A DNA stretch of 64,000 nucleotides from Vibrio hangzhouensis (GTDB lineage Bacteria; Pseudomonadota; Gammaproteobacteria; Enterobacterales; Vibrionaceae): assembly GCF_900107935.1 (NCBI RefSeq), contig NZ_FNVG01000001.1, positions 310,001-374,000 on the forward strand, read 5' to 3'. The notes beneath the pieces were generated by a model. The model had not been told where the DNA came from, did not search any database, and saw only the letters and a list, made by a program, of their open reading frames with translations. Below are positions 38,470-47,931 of this stretch, piece after piece (positions within the stretch are counted from its first letter, which is position 1; each line of letters starts with the position of its first letter). The translations under genes and the position numbers were made by a program.

Positions 38470-39971
38470 GCTGCTTCCTCACTTACATTTTTTCCGACAG
38501 CGCATGCTAATAGTTTTTCCTGATCTGCTTCATGGGCCATAAACTCGCCACTTATGTGCCCTTCATGCATAACCAAAATTCGATCGCTCATGCCCAATAC
38601 CTCAGGCATTTCAGAAGAGACAAGAATGATGCTCATCCCGTCTGCTTTAAACTTGTTAATTAGCTGGTAAATCTCTTTTTTTGCACCCACGTCAACGCCA
38701 CGCGTAGGCTCATCGAGAATCAAAACTTTTGGTTTGGTCATCAGCCCCTTAGCAATAGCCACCTTCTGTTGGTTACCACCTGATAGATTGCCAATGATCT
38801 GATCCCGGGTTGGTGTTTTGATATTGAACAACTTGATAAAGTCTTCAACTGCTATCACTTCTTCGCCATGCTGGATCTGAACACCCTTTGATAGCTGCTC
38901 CAGTGCACAAAGTGACATGTTCTCTTTCACTGAAAGACCCAACACCAAACCGTCACCTTTTCGATCTTCAGAAATGTAGGCGATACCGTTCGCCAGACCG
39001 TCCTGAGGACTGGCTGGGTTAATCACTTTCCCATTCAGTACCACGTCACCAGACTCACGCTTAAGTGCGCCGTATATGACTTTCATTAGCTCAGTCCGAC
39101 CGGCTCCCATCAAGCCAGAGATGCCCAGAATTTCGCCCTGGTCGAGAGTGAAACTCACGTTGTTTACACCAGGTCCGCACAGGTTTTTGACTTCCAGGCT
39201 CGTTTTTCCGTGAACCGCATCAATTCGTGGATACTGCTCATCAAGTTTCCGACCCACCATCATTTCAATCAGAGTGTCTTCATCGGTTTCCGCCACAGTA
39301 CGTTGACCGATGAACTTACCGTCACGCAGCACTGTGATGTCGTCACAGATTTGGAAAATTTCTTTTAAGCGATGCGATATATAAACAATGCCACATCCTT
39401 GATCTCGCAGTTCATTGATCACGTTGAATAGAGACTCGGTCTCGGTATCGGTCAACGCATCTGTAGGTTCATCCATGATGATTACTCTGGACTCAAAAGA
39501 CAGGGCTTTGGCGATCTCCACCATTTGTTGCTCGCCTAGACTCAAATCCCCTAAAGGCGTTTTCGAACTGTGTTTGACATTTAATCTTGATAACAGGTGG
39601 TCCGCTTCTGCGTACATTTCTGACCACAAGATTCGACCAAACGCATTGGTCTTTTCACGTCCCAGAAAAATGTTCTCAGCGATGGTCAGTTCAGGGATTA
39701 GGTTCAACTCCTGATGAATAATACTAATACCAGCTTGTTGTGAATCCCTCGGTCCACTGAATGCGACCTGATTGCCCTGATATCGAAGCTCACCCGAGTC
39801 TTTTGAATAAATGCCCGTCAATACTTTCATTAAAGTTGACTTACCCGCTCCGTTCTCGCCAAGCAGTGCCATCACTTTGCCCGGATAGACATTCAGACTG
39901 GCCTTATCGAGCGCCTTTACGCCTGGAAAAGCTTTTTCAATATCGCTCAGTTGTAATATGGGTTGCAGCAT
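38466..39971 (-). CDS. rbsA: ribose ABC transporter ATP-binding protein
   Basis: 501-residue two-domain ATPase. Half one: Walker [10 protein letters not shown], signature [15 protein letters not shown], Walker [12 protein letters not shown]. Half two: degenerate Walker [10 protein letters not shown], signature [15 protein letters not shown], Walker [11 protein letters not shown]. Lies 32 bp after rbsD. Matches E. coli RbsA in length and motif pattern. Confidence 0.95.
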   Translation of the reverse strand: MLQPILQLSDIEKAFPGVKALDKASLNVYPGKVMALLGENGAGKSTLMKVLTGIYSKDSGELRYQGNQVAFSGPRDSQQAGISIIHQELNLIPELTIAENIFLGREKTNAFGRILWSEMYAEADHLLSRLNVKHSSKTPLGDLSLGEQQMVEIAKALSFESRVIIMDEPTDALTDTETESLFNVINELRDQGCGIVYISHRLKEIFQICDDITVLRDGKFIGQRTVAETDEDTLIEMMVGRKLDEQYPRIDAVHGKTSLEVKNLCGPGVNNVSFTLDQGEILGISGLMGAGRTELMKVIYGALKRESGDVVLNGKVINPASPQDGLANGIAYISEDRKGDGLVLGLSVKENMSLCALEQLSKGVQIQHGEEVIAVEDFIKLFNIKTPTRDQIIGNLSGGNQQKVAIAKGLMTKPKVLILDEPTRGVDVGAKKEIYQLINKFKADGMSIILVSSEMPEVLGMSDRILVMHEGHISGEFMAHEADQEKLLACAVGKNVSEEAA

Positions 39972-40003
39972 GTTGTTGTCCTGTACTGTCTGTAGAGGTT
40001 GGA

Positions 40004-40423
40004 CTAAAAAACGACGCCCGCTTGAAAAATAACGTTAGCGTAAGGGGTACATTCTCCGGTTCTCACTACCGCTCTGGAGGCCTGAGTTCTCACTTTAAAA
40101 TTCTCGTGAGAAACATAAGATACCGAGATCTCTCTGCCTGTTGCCTTTTTCTCATTATCAATGACAGTAAGCAGCTCATCATGAAGCACCGGGCTCACTT
40201 GTTTAAACTCCTCTGCCAGAATAACTCCTTCAATTTGCGCTTCGGAAAGATACACTTTTACTGTATCCAGAAATGTGGGGACACCATGAGTAAGTGCAAG
40301 GTCAATGCGTTGAACTTCCTCTGCAATAGGCAGTCCGGCATCGCAGATTGTTACTTCGTCGGTATGACCTAATGTCGAGACCACATAGGACAGTTCAGAG
40401 TTAATTAGGGCGCTTTTTTTCAT
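40004..40423 (-). CDS. rbsD: D-ribose pyranase
   Basis: 139-residue RbsD, which converts beta-ribopyranose to the form ribokinase uses. The segment [15 protein letters not shown] carries the catalytic histidine and aspartate. The start at 40423 follows AGGT; a longer frame opens at 40495, right at the operator, and is unlikely because it would place the operator in the coding region. First gene of the rbs operon. Confidence 0.95.
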   Translation of the reverse strand: MKKSALINSELSYVVSTLGHTDEVTICDAGLPIAEEVQRIDLALTHGVPTFLDTVKVYLSEAQIEGVILAEEFKQVSPVLHDELLTVIDNEKKATGREISVSYVSHENFKVRTQASRAVVRTGECTPYANVIFQAGVVF

Positions 40424-40491
40424 GTCTTTTACCTGCTTAATGCGGCTATATCGAGACGGTATTCTCAGGATAAATATTTTTGATAATTCTG

Positions 40492-40511
40492 TCATCGAAA
40501 CGTTTCGATGA
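40492..40511. promoter_or_regulatory. RbsR operator O1
   Basis: Perfect 20-bp palindrome TCATCGAAACGTTTCGATGA, typical of LacI-family operators with a central CG. It covers the probable transcription start of the rbs operon (a TAGGAT -10 lies at 40514-40519 on the minus strand). Confidence 0.8.
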
Positions 40512-40558
40512 CAATCCTAGCCGAGCGGTGAAAAAGATCGAGTGACTGTATAAGCAAA

Positions 40559-40574
40559 TGTGAGCGAGATCTGA
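40559..40574. promoter_or_regulatory. putative CRP site of the rbs promoter
   Basis: AAATGTGAGCGAGATCTGA matches the left half of the CRP consensus (AAATGTGA) exactly and the right half partly. Its centre at 40566.5 is about 60 bp upstream of the inferred start, the spacing of a class I CRP-dependent promoter. Confidence 0.5.
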
Positions 40575-40576
40575 CT

Positions 40577-40592
40577 ATCGAAACGTTTCGAT
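40577..40592. promoter_or_regulatory. RbsR operator O2
   Basis: Second palindrome, ATCGAAACGTTTCGAT, sharing the core of O1. Centres are 83 bp apart, about eight helical turns, which would suit DNA looping by repressor. Confidence 0.75.
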
Positions 40593-40653
40593 GAGTTTTT
40601 CGTGAAAAGTTTCAAATTGTGACAATGGGGAAAAAAGAAGAGAAAATAAAGAA

Positions 40654-42243
40654 TTAATTGCCTTGTTGCATAAAGTAGGAAATGTATGAACCAGAGGCAA
40701 AGTTGCAACCAATGGCTTTTAAAGATTCAAGCTGATCTGCTGAGGTTACGCCCTCTGCGATGGTATCTATATTCAATACATTTGCTAGCCCAACAATGGC
40801 CTTAGCGACTTGTTGTACTGATTGATCCTGAGCGATTTCTTCCGTCAACTGAGCCCCAACCTTGAGTTTCTGAATGGGCAATGCGCGAAGTTCTGAAATC
40901 GAAATATGCCCCATGCCAAAGTCGGCTACCGTTATCTGGCAACCAAGCTCCACCAATTGGTACAGTTCATCCACACACCGCTTCTTTGAAAGCATGTCTT
41001 CAAACACTTCTAACACCAAACAGCAAGCTGGCAATTTATAGCTTTCAAGTATCTCTGCAACTTCTTGCACAAACAACCCGTGACCGAAGTTTTTAGAGGA
41101 GACTTTAACGGCAACAGTCTTCAACTCCCCCACCGTCGCGTACTTGCATGCCTGATCGATAGTAAAAAGATTCAGCTTACGTACCAATTGAGACTCTTCA
41201 GCAATCGGAATGAATTCAAATCGGTCTACATTCCCCAAAACAGGATCACACCACTCCAGCCGACTTTTGTAGGCAACAACTTGAGTCTTATTAAGGTCAA
41301 TCACTGGCATAAAGCAGACTTCAATTTTGTGGGATTCGATCGCTTCTGAAAGTCTCTGTGCTAGCGCTTTCTTACGCCCCCACTGAGCCCCCATCTCATC
41401 GTTGTAGCTCATCCACATAGTTTGACACTGTTTTGCTCTGTACATGGCCAGATCGGCTTGTTTAAGCAATAAACTTGAAGGGATGTCTTTGCCGCTGTTG
41501 GTCGTGATCCCGACCGCCGCGGAGCCCCGCTCGGATTTATTGCCAATTTCGATATAGGCGATGGAATCAATCAATTGCTGTGCGTAGGACTCCGCCTTAG
41601 GCGCATCACAAACGGGTAGAAGCACGACAAATTCATCGCCCCCTAATCGGGCGACGATGCCATTATCTCCAATCACTTTTTTAAAACGACTCGCAACCTT
41701 CTGTAGAAATAGATCACCATAATCGTGCCCTTTACTGTCGTTGATCGACTTAAATTCATTTAGGTCAATTAAAAGCAGCGAATATGGCTCAACGAGATCC
41801 TGGTGCTCTACAAGAAACGCCTGAAGGTGTTCGAAAAATGATGTTCTGTTGGGAAGTCTGGTTAACGCGTCAAAATAGGCCAGATCACTTAATCGTTCAG
41901 TTAAGTTTTTCTCGGAGGTCACATCACGCTTCACCGCGATATAGTAATTTTGTCCCAGATACTCAAAGGGACTGATATGCGCCTTCTCGACGAAAAGCGT
42001 GCCGTTTTTCTTGCGATTGATGAGCTCACCATACCAGTCGTGGCCACTTTTTAGCTTGGACCACATCTCCTGGTAGGTTTTTGGACTGGTTTTACCCGAG
42101 CGCAAGAAGTTTGGGTTTCTACCCAACACTTCCTCTTCACAGTAACCCGTTAAGTGGTAAAAATGTTTGTTCGCGTATTTGATATGAGCATTCGCATCCG
42201 TGATCAGGACGGCGGCAGAAGCGCTTTCCAACGCTTTTTCCAT
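40654..42243 (-). CDS. PAS-GGDEF protein with degenerate EAL domain
   Basis: 529 residues from an ATG with AGGT upstream; a TTG at 42279 would add 12 residues. Order: PAS domain with PAC (about 1-120), GGDEF domain with intact RLGGDEFVVLL (about 125-280), and an EAL-like domain (about 290-525). The EAL signature is lost: EAL reads KSR in AYKSRLEW, the metal-binding Asn is Lys in VAVKVSS, DDFG is ADFG, and the KID aspartate is gone. It should therefore be unable to hydrolyse cyclic di-GMP but could make it. The usual RxxD inhibitory site before GGDEF is also absent (GDNG). Cytosolic, no membrane segment. Monocistronic, upstream of the rbs promoter. Confidence 0.9.
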   Translation of the reverse strand: MEKALESASAAVLITDANAHIKYANKHFYHLTGYCEEEVLGRNPNFLRSGKTSPKTYQEMWSKLKSGHDWYGELINRKKNGTLFVEKAHISPFEYLGQNYYIAVKRDVTSEKNLTERLSDLAYFDALTRLPNRTSFFEHLQAFLVEHQDLVEPYSLLLIDLNEFKSINDSKGHDYGDLFLQKVASRFKKVIGDNGIVARLGGDEFVVLLPVCDAPKAESYAQQLIDSIAYIEIGNKSERGSAAVGITTNSGKDIPSSLLLKQADLAMYRAKQCQTMWMSYNDEMGAQWGRKKALAQRLSEAIESHKIEVCFMPVIDLNKTQVVAYKSRLEWCDPVLGNVDRFEFIPIAEESQLVRKLNLFTIDQACKYATVGELKTVAVKVSSKNFGHGLFVQEVAEILESYKLPACCLVLEVFEDMLSKKRCVDELYQLVELGCQITVADFGMGHISISELRALPIQKLKVGAQLTEEIAQDQSVQQVAKAIVGLANVLNIDTIAEGVTSADQLESLKAIGCNFASGSYISYFMQQGN

Positions 42244-42359
42244 CAAACCTAATGACAAATCAAAATCTGAATATTGCAACGATCAATCCACGACAAATAG
42301 AAAACTTATAGAACTAACGCGGACATGATAGATTTTTATGGAATGGACATCAAACAAAA

Positions 42360-42397
42360 CGTCAAAAAATCGTTAGCTGAACAACGATTTTTTGACG
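42360..42397. terminator. terminator after the maltose acetyltransferase gene
   Basis: 15-bp perfect stem CGTCAAAAAATCGTT/AACGATTTTTTGACG with an 8-base loop. Its core stem is followed by six T on either strand, so it can terminate both ways. Confidence 0.75.
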
Positions 42398-42457
42398 CGG
42401 AGTTAAATTACTGTTTTAACGCAACTTTATACTTGAATAAAAGCTCTAGAGAATTCT

Positions 42458-43042
42458 CTACCGAACAGATTCCTGACCGTTATCAATCTCTTTAATCACT
42501 TTACAGGGGTTGCCCACCGCCAAAGCATTGGCGGGTATATCTTTGGTAACGACACTTCCCGCACCGATAACCGCATTGTCACCAATAGTAACGCCCGGGC
42601 AAACAATAACCCCTCCGCCTAACCACACATTGTGACCAATCTTAATTGGCAACCCGAACTCAACGGCCTCATCTACCCTACCTTTCACATCCAAAGGATG
42701 TCCTGCAGTGTAAATTTGCACATTAGGCGCGAATAACACATTGTCACCAATCTCTACGGTGTTAACGTCCAGTATGACACAATTGAAATTAGCATAGAAA
42801 TTCTCACCAACATGGATATTCTCACCGTAATCGCAACGAAAAGGGGGCTCTAAGTATAGTTCGCCCGCTCTGTTCGGTATAAGCGCTTCCTGAGCCTCTT
42901 TCCATTCTGGGGTATTAGGGATACTGTCGTTTAACTTTTTTAATGTCTGGCGGCAGCGAACTCGTGCTTGAAGCAACTCTTCATCCCAGGCGAGATAAGG
43001 CTCACCTGCTAACATTTTTTCTCTTTCTGTTCTCATTGTCAT
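42458..43042 (-). CDS. maa: maltose O-acetyltransferase-like hexapeptide transferase
   Basis: 194-residue acetyl-CoA-dependent sugar acetyltransferase of the Maa/LacA/NodL family. The N-terminal Mac domain has EREKMLAGEPYLAWDEEL; the left-handed beta-helix follows with the active-site histidine region IYTAGHPLDVKGR and the cofactor loop NVWLGGGVIVCPGVTIG. No strong ribosome binding site; ATG at 43042 is chosen because the N-terminus then matches Maa. Cytosolic trimer expected. The gene stands alone. Confidence 0.88.
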   Translation of the reverse strand: MTMRTEREKMLAGEPYLAWDEELLQARVRCRQTLKKLNDSIPNTPEWKEAQEALIPNRAGELYLEPPFRCDYGENIHVGENFYANFNCVILDVNTVEIGDNVLFAPNVQIYTAGHPLDVKGRVDEAVEFGLPIKIGHNVWLGGGVIVCPGVTIGDNAVIGAGSVVTKDIPANALAVGNPCKVIKEIDNGQESVR

Positions 43043-43383
43043 AAGTCTAATTATTGGAATTAGGTTGAAATTGCCGCCATTCATCACGCAGGTCAATGCA
43101 TTTTTGATATCGACTTTTCAAAGTTCTCACGCTTTGACTTGTTTTCTAAGAAAGATCACACTTTGTCGTTGTTTGGGTAAGACATTATTTACGCGCCTCT
43201 GGCATTCAGATAGAACTCAAACGCTGGTGAATACCTGCCCATCGGTGTGATGCCGGTCTCTGGGACACACTAATATAACGTTCAGCGACGCAGATTTTGA
43301 TATGGTGGGTATCTTTATCGGATTAAATGTTCGAAATTAAGTGTCGTTGTTCTTAAAGAACCGCTGACAGAGCGGCCCTTTTG
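43043..43383. other. 341-bp intergenic region
   Basis: No convincing gene. Near its right end is the short hairpin at 43361-43375. No repeats or operators recognised otherwise. Confidence 0.5.
43361..43375 (-). terminator. weak terminator after the DJ-1/PfpI gene
   Basis: CCGCT/AGCGG stem, extendable by G-U pairs, followed on the minus strand by TTCTTTAAG. Confidence 0.45.
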
Positions 43384-44088
43384 TTACTCTTTATTTAGTA
43401 ATTCAACGATAGCTTGCGCTGCCTGTTGGGAACTTGCCGGATTTTGCCCGGTTACCAGAAGACCATCCACTTCGATATGCGGTGCCCAGTCGTCTCCTTT
43501 ACAGTAAATGCCTCCACGGTTCACGAGCTCTTCTTCTACCAGATAAGGCACGACCTCTATTAGACCAACCGCACTTTCTTCACTGTCACTGAACCCTGTC
43601 ACCCGCTTTCCTTTGATCATTGGATATGGCTCGTCCTCGTCGCTATTACCCACAGCATTGATAAGCACCCCGGAAGCATGACAAACAGCTCCTATAGGCT
43701 TGCTTTGGGCATAAAAATCGTCAATAAGAGATACCGAATCGGGATCACAGGTGAGATCCCATAATGGGCCATGTCCTCCCGGAAAAAATACCGCGTCATA
43801 GTCAGATGCTTTGACTTCCACCAGCCTTAGGGTTTGGGCCAAATGTGTCCTTGCCACCTCGTCATCTTGAAAACGGTGGGTTGCCTCAGTTTGATAGTCC
43901 GGTAATGCACTTTTAGGGTCGAGTGGAGGTTGTCCACCTTTAGGAGAACAAAGGGTGATATGCAGTCCTGAGTCCTTGAATACATAGTAAGGTGAAGCGA
44001 ACTCTTCTAGCCAAAAACCAGTCTTCTCGTCCGTATTACCCAACCGATCGTGGGACGTTAACACCATCAGTATTTTTTTTTGACTCAC
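43384..44088 (-). CDS. DJ-1/PfpI family protein (type 1 glutamine amidotransferase-like)
   Basis: 234-residue DJ-1/PfpI superfamily member of the Hsp31-like subgroup. The nucleophilic elbow GAVCHASGVL contains the conserved cysteine and histidine, and FFPGGHGPLWDL the conserved glycine-rich loop. Relatives are chaperones, glyoxalase III enzymes or deglycases. It begins with GTG and has a weak ribosome binding site. Neighbouring glutathione S-transferase suggests an electrophile/aldehyde stress role, by position only. Confidence 0.88.
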   Translation of the reverse strand: MSQKKILMVLTSHDRLGNTDEKTGFWLEEFASPYYVFKDSGLHITLCSPKGGQPPLDPKSALPDYQTEATHRFQDDEVARTHLAQTLRLVEVKASDYDAVFFPGGHGPLWDLTCDPDSVSLIDDFYAQSKPIGAVCHASGVLINAVGNSDEDEPYPMIKGKRVTGFSDSEESAVGLIEVVPYLVEEELVNRGGIYCKGDDWAPHIEVDGLLVTGQNPASSQQAAQAIVELLNKE

Positions 44089-44193
44089 TAGAACCGTTCT
44101 CCAATCAACACTTTCTTTAAAGCTAGTGAGTTTACGAGAAAATTCAAATCAGAAAGGTAATCCTATCGTCATCTTTCTGCTAAGAACTGTCAG

Positions 44194-44811
44194 CTACCCT
44201 GTTACCGCCGGACGAACGGTAACGGTGTCATACCAACGCTTAATATTGGGATAGACATCAAGCACCTCCAATTTAAGAGCATTGATTGCGACAACCACGA
44301 AAATATAAGCACTGATATCAGCTATCGTGTACTCTTGTGTCGCAACATAATCAGATTCGGATAACTGTTTATCGAGTTTTGGCAGAAATAACTCTACACG
44401 ATGTTTGGCCTCTTCTCCCCATGCCTCTACGCAATTTTCGCGATCACTGTAAATTCCTGTGAGGTTTCGAAAGGCCTGAAAAGCGTTTTGAATCCCCTCA
44501 ATTTCAACAATGCGATTCCACATTTCTACCTTTGCCCGTCCAAGTACAGACTCACCAAATAGATTCAGATCGTTTGGCTTGGTTTCATCAAAGTATCGAC
44601 AAATTGCCACTGTTTCACTAAGGAAAGTGCCATCATCAAGCTCCAACAACGGAACCTTGCCATTGGCACTTTTTGCGCGATAGTCGTCGCTTAGGTTGTC
44701 GCCAGCCCGGACATTAACCTCAATACGCTCCAAGTCAGACACGCCTATCTCGCGCAAGAAAAGATTCAGCCTCTTACAACTGACCGTGATGTCGTGTTCG
44801 TAAAGTTTCAT
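44194..44811 (-). CDS. glutathione S-transferase
   Basis: 205-residue cytosolic glutathione S-transferase. The thioredoxin-like N-terminal domain contains GKVPLLELDDGTFLSETVAICRYFD (cis-Pro and the Ser that bind glutathione), and the all-alpha C-terminal domain follows from about residue 90. Conjugates glutathione to electrophiles or acts as a peroxidase. GAGGAA precedes the ATG. Located between the DJ-1 gene and gltS, all on the minus strand but with separate-looking gaps. Confidence 0.9.
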   Translation of the reverse strand: MKLYEHDITVSCKRLNLFLREIGVSDLERIEVNVRAGDNLSDDYRAKSANGKVPLLELDDGTFLSETVAICRYFDETKPNDLNLFGESVLGRAKVEMWNRIVEIEGIQNAFQAFRNLTGIYSDRENCVEAWGEEAKHRVELFLPKLDKQLSESDYVATQEYTIADISAYIFVVVAINALKLEVLDVYPNIKRWYDTVTVRPAVTG

Positions 44812-44847
44812 GGCTATTCCTCAGAGTTAGCCGACTTCCAATGCGGC

Positions 44848-46074
44848 TTACATTAGTATTTTCATAAAGTAAGGGATGATAAACGCGTTGGCTAAATCGA
44901 TAAAAAATGCGCAAACCAATGGCACGACAATAAACGCCTGATGCGAGTTACCGTATTTTTGCGCTACCGCCGACATGTTTGCCATAGCCGTCGGCGTAGA
45001 CCCCAATGAGATCCCACCGAATCCAGAGCAAATCACAGCAGCGTCGTAATTCTTGCCCATCGCAGGAAAAATAATAAATAAGTTCACCAGTATCGCAACA
45101 ACAAACTGTGCACCCAATATGGCGAAAATCGGTCCTGCCAAGTCAACTAGCGTCCATAGTTGCATGCTCATAAGTGACATGGCGAGAAACGTCCCCAGGG
45201 ACATATCAGCAATCAAGGCAACTGCTGGTTTGTTAGCTGGCCACTTTGTACCCGTAATTCTTGGGTAGTTGTGAGGAACCAAATTGGACAAAATAATGCC
45301 GGCAAACAGACAGGTAACAAACAACGGAAGTTGCAGTCCTAAGTATTCGATTCCTTCATTCAGTATGACACCAAAAATGATGCAGGTGTGAATGGCCAGC
45401 ATAGCGTCCAGAAAATCGTATGAGGTAATTTTTGGCATCGGTTGATCGTCTGCGATGCCCACATCCATCGCTTGCTGTTCTGCTGGCTTTAAGTCATATC
45501 GCTTGATCAGGAACTTTGCAATTGGTCCCCCCATGATACTGGCTAGAATCAATCCAAAAGTCGCACTTGCGATACCAATTTCCATGGCAGTACTCAGTGC
45601 GAACTGTTCCTGAATTCTTGGTGCCCATGCAATAGCGGTGCCGTGCCCACCAATCAACGACACCGTACCGCTTAACAGCCCGGCTACGGGTTCCAGCCCA
45701 AACGCGGTTGCTACAGAAATACCGGTCACGTTCTGAATTAGCATGTAGCCGATAGTGATAACCAGCAGGATAATGAGAGGCTTACCGCCTTTCATCAGGT
45801 CACCTAAACTGGCGTTGATACCTATAGTGGTGAAAAAGTAAACCAAGAGAACATCACGAGCCATGAGATTGAAGCTCACTTCAATCGATGTCGTCACATA
45901 AAATAATGCAAACAGCACTGAAAAAACGATGCCTCCTGATACTGGCTCTGGAATACTGAACTCCTTTAAGAAGCCAACGACCTGATTAAGACGCCGTCCT
46001 ACAAACAATACAATAATGCCAAGTGTTACAGCGAGAAATGAGTCGATATGTACCACACCGTCTTCAATAGTCAT
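44848..46074 (-). CDS. gltS: sodium/glutamate symporter
   Basis: 408-residue member of the ESS (GltS) family of Na+-coupled glutamate transporters, with ten or more hydrophobic segments and the two inverted re-entrant Gly/Ser-rich motifs (GLLSGTVSLIGGHGTAIAW and SGFGGISLGSTPTAMANM). Start at 46074 is preceded by AGGAAG; a GTG at 46083 is less likely. Length matches E. coli GltS (401). Inner membrane. Confidence 0.94.
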   Translation of the reverse strand: MTIEDGVVHIDSFLAVTLGIIVLFVGRRLNQVVGFLKEFSIPEPVSGGIVFSVLFALFYVTTSIEVSFNLMARDVLLVYFFTTIGINASLGDLMKGGKPLIILLVITIGYMLIQNVTGISVATAFGLEPVAGLLSGTVSLIGGHGTAIAWAPRIQEQFALSTAMEIGIASATFGLILASIMGGPIAKFLIKRYDLKPAEQQAMDVGIADDQPMPKITSYDFLDAMLAIHTCIIFGVILNEGIEYLGLQLPLFVTCLFAGIILSNLVPHNYPRITGTKWPANKPAVALIADMSLGTFLAMSLMSMQLWTLVDLAGPIFAILGAQFVVAILVNLFIIFPAMGKNYDAAVICSGFGGISLGSTPTAMANMSAVAQKYGNSHQAFIVVPLVCAFFIDLANAFIIPYFMKILM

Positions 46075-46211
46075 AGTTTCCACTTCCTGTCAGATTCCTT
46101 TACCAACAGGATGGCTGTAATTCACACACTATCCAACTATTTTGATGAGAATTTTTCCGAGGTTGTTAGCTACCTCTAACGTATGATTATTCACCCAACC
46201 ATTGACTCGAT

Positions 46212-47120
46212 TTATTTCTGAGCTCTGCTACCTTCTTCAAGTAATGCCTCAATCAGGAGATCATAAACCCTTCTGACTTTTGCGCTTCTGTTCAACTCTC
46301 GATGACATACTAACCACATAGGGATTTCCACCGGAGGTCCCAGCGGCTCAAATACCCGAACTAATTGCGTATGATTGTCACCAATATCCTGTGGAAGGAA
46401 GACACACCCCATCCCCCGGATGGCCAATTCGATCTGCAGAGGCTGAAAATCACAACTTGTTGTGATGTTTTCTTCCGTAAGCTGCCAGCCACTTTGGTTT
46501 AAGATAGAAATGACCTGCGTGTTATCTTTGAAGCCGAGCACTCTCGCTTTGCGCATTGCTGCGCTGCCGCCACCTTGGTCATCGGCCAGATTGAGATGCT
46601 CTGCATACGTTGATGAAGCATAAAGCCAGACTGGTATCGTCTTAATTTTTCGGGCGATGAGTTCATTCTGCTCCGGTCGAAAACTGCGGATCGCAATGTC
46701 GGCTTCATGGGCGAGCAGATCCGAGACCTGATTAGAGACTTCAACATCAACGCGAAGTCCAGGTTCCAACTCACTGACTTTTTTCAAAATTTCCGGAAGT
46801 CGGTATAATGCATCGATCTGGCTGGCTGCGATGACAACTCTCCCTGTCATAGTGTGTACATTTCCATGAGCCGCCAGGCTTGCCTCCATTGCCACGCCCA
46901 TCATAGGCCGAAGGATTTCATAAATGACTTGCCCGGTCTCCGTTAGTAACAGCTTATTGCCGGTTCTTTCAAACAACACGACACCCAACTCATCCTCGAA
47001 TGCCTGTACTTGCCTGCCAATCGTCGGCTGAGTAGAGGAAAGCTTCACCGCAGCGGAGGTCAATGAGCCTAACTCCGCCGTAACAATGAAAGCTTTTGCG
47101 TGGTTCCAGTCAAAATTCAT
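46212..47120 (-). CDS. LysR-family transcriptional regulator
   Basis: 302-residue LTTR: HTH at residues 1-60 (AELGSLTSAAVKLSSTQPTIGRQVQAFE) and a substrate-binding domain from about 90. Divergent from the NAD(P)-binding protein gene across 131 bp that contain an 18-bp palindrome, GTATGCATTTATGCATAC. LysR proteins commonly autoregulate and activate the divergent gene, so 47252-47914 is the likely target. Confidence 0.92.
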   Translation of the reverse strand: MNFDWNHAKAFIVTAELGSLTSAAVKLSSTQPTIGRQVQAFEDELGVVLFERTGNKLLLTETGQVIYEILRPMMGVAMEASLAAHGNVHTMTGRVVIAASQIDALYRLPEILKKVSELEPGLRVDVEVSNQVSDLLAHEADIAIRSFRPEQNELIARKIKTIPVWLYASSTYAEHLNLADDQGGGSAAMRKARVLGFKDNTQVISILNQSGWQLTEENITTSCDFQPLQIELAIRGMGCVFLPQDIGDNHTQLVRVFEPLGPPVEIPMWLVCHRELNRSAKVRRVYDLLIEALLEEGSRAQK

Positions 47121-47157
47121 GCTCGTCTCTTCCCTAGCGTGGCCTTATCACGTTTAA

Positions 47158-47175
47158 GTATGCATTTATGCATAC
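47158..47175. promoter_or_regulatory. putative LysR-regulator operator
   Basis: Perfect 18-bp palindrome GTATGCATTTATGCATAC in the gap between the LysR gene and its divergent neighbour. Confidence 0.6.
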
Positions 47176-47251
47176 CAACAAAACAAGCATGCGTGAATAC
47201 ATGGGCAAATTCCAGTGTTAATTTAGTGATATAAGCTATAGGGAGAACGCT

Positions 47252-47914
47252 ATGAATCGAGTGTGTATCGTCGGTGCATCCGGCAAACTGGGGCAGTACC
47301 TTATTGAATGGTCTCTTAAAGAGGGCTATCGCGTAAACGCTGTGTGCCGACCACAGAGCGTGGATAAACTGCAACGCTTTGGAGACCAGATCGATATCTA
47401 TCCAGCGTGGACAGACAATCAAAATGTGGTCGCGCAAGCCATTGAAGGCTGTGACGCGGTATTAACCGTTCTGGTTCCCTGGGGACTGAATGACTACTCC
47501 TCTGGCACAGCCAAAGCCGTTCTTAATTCGGCCCCGGCACACGCCAGACTGATTTTTTCTTGTGGATGGCATATCTCTAAGGACGGTAAAGACCAGTATT
47601 CTCTTGCCTTTCGTTTGCTGGTCGCTTTGTTTGCGAAGCTGGCCCGATTGTTTCGCTTTGCCGATCTGTCTGATCAGGTTCGCGCCTGCTCCTTAATCTT
47701 CAACAGTACCAAGCCCTGGACTGTAGTACGAGGCAGCAACCTAGAGGAAGGCCCGTCACAAGGTTTACCCATTTGGCGCAAGCACACTCACGATCCGGCG
47801 CTGTCTCGTAATCTTACCAGAAGAACGGACTTTGCCCGCTTTATGGTCCACGCGATCAATAACAATGAACTGGTCCATCAGGCACCCGCAATTTCAGCGG
47901 TTTTGCAGGAGTGA
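47252..47914 (+). CDS. NAD(P)-binding Rossmann-fold protein (NmrA/SDR-like)
   Basis: 220-residue protein with an N-terminal dinucleotide-binding motif (VGASGKLGQYLIEWS, near residue 5) and the downstream TRRTDFARFMVHAI element of atypical short-chain dehydrogenases/NmrA-like proteins. AGGGAG precedes the ATG. Substrate unknown. Probably regulated by the divergent LysR protein. Confidence 0.8.
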   Translation: MNRVCIVGASGKLGQYLIEWSLKEGYRVNAVCRPQSVDKLQRFGDQIDIYPAWTDNQNVVAQAIEGCDAVLTVLVPWGLNDYSSGTAKAVLNSAPAHARLIFSCGWHISKDGKDQYSLAFRLLVALFAKLARLFRFADLSDQVRACSLIFNSTKPWTVVRGSNLEEGPSQGLPIWRKHTHDPALSRNLTRRTDFARFMVHAINNNELVHQAPAISAVLQE

Positions 47915-47931
47915 ATGATTAAACATTGATG

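Noticed and set aside
40424..40495. Longer rbsD frame starting at 40495
   Set aside because: It would place the RbsR operator at its first codons and lacks a ribosome binding site; the ATG at 40423 gives the standard 139-residue protein.
43065..43250. Small plus-strand reading frame in the 341-bp gap
   Set aside because: No ribosome binding site, composition not protein-like, and it overlaps the start region of the acetyltransferase gene.
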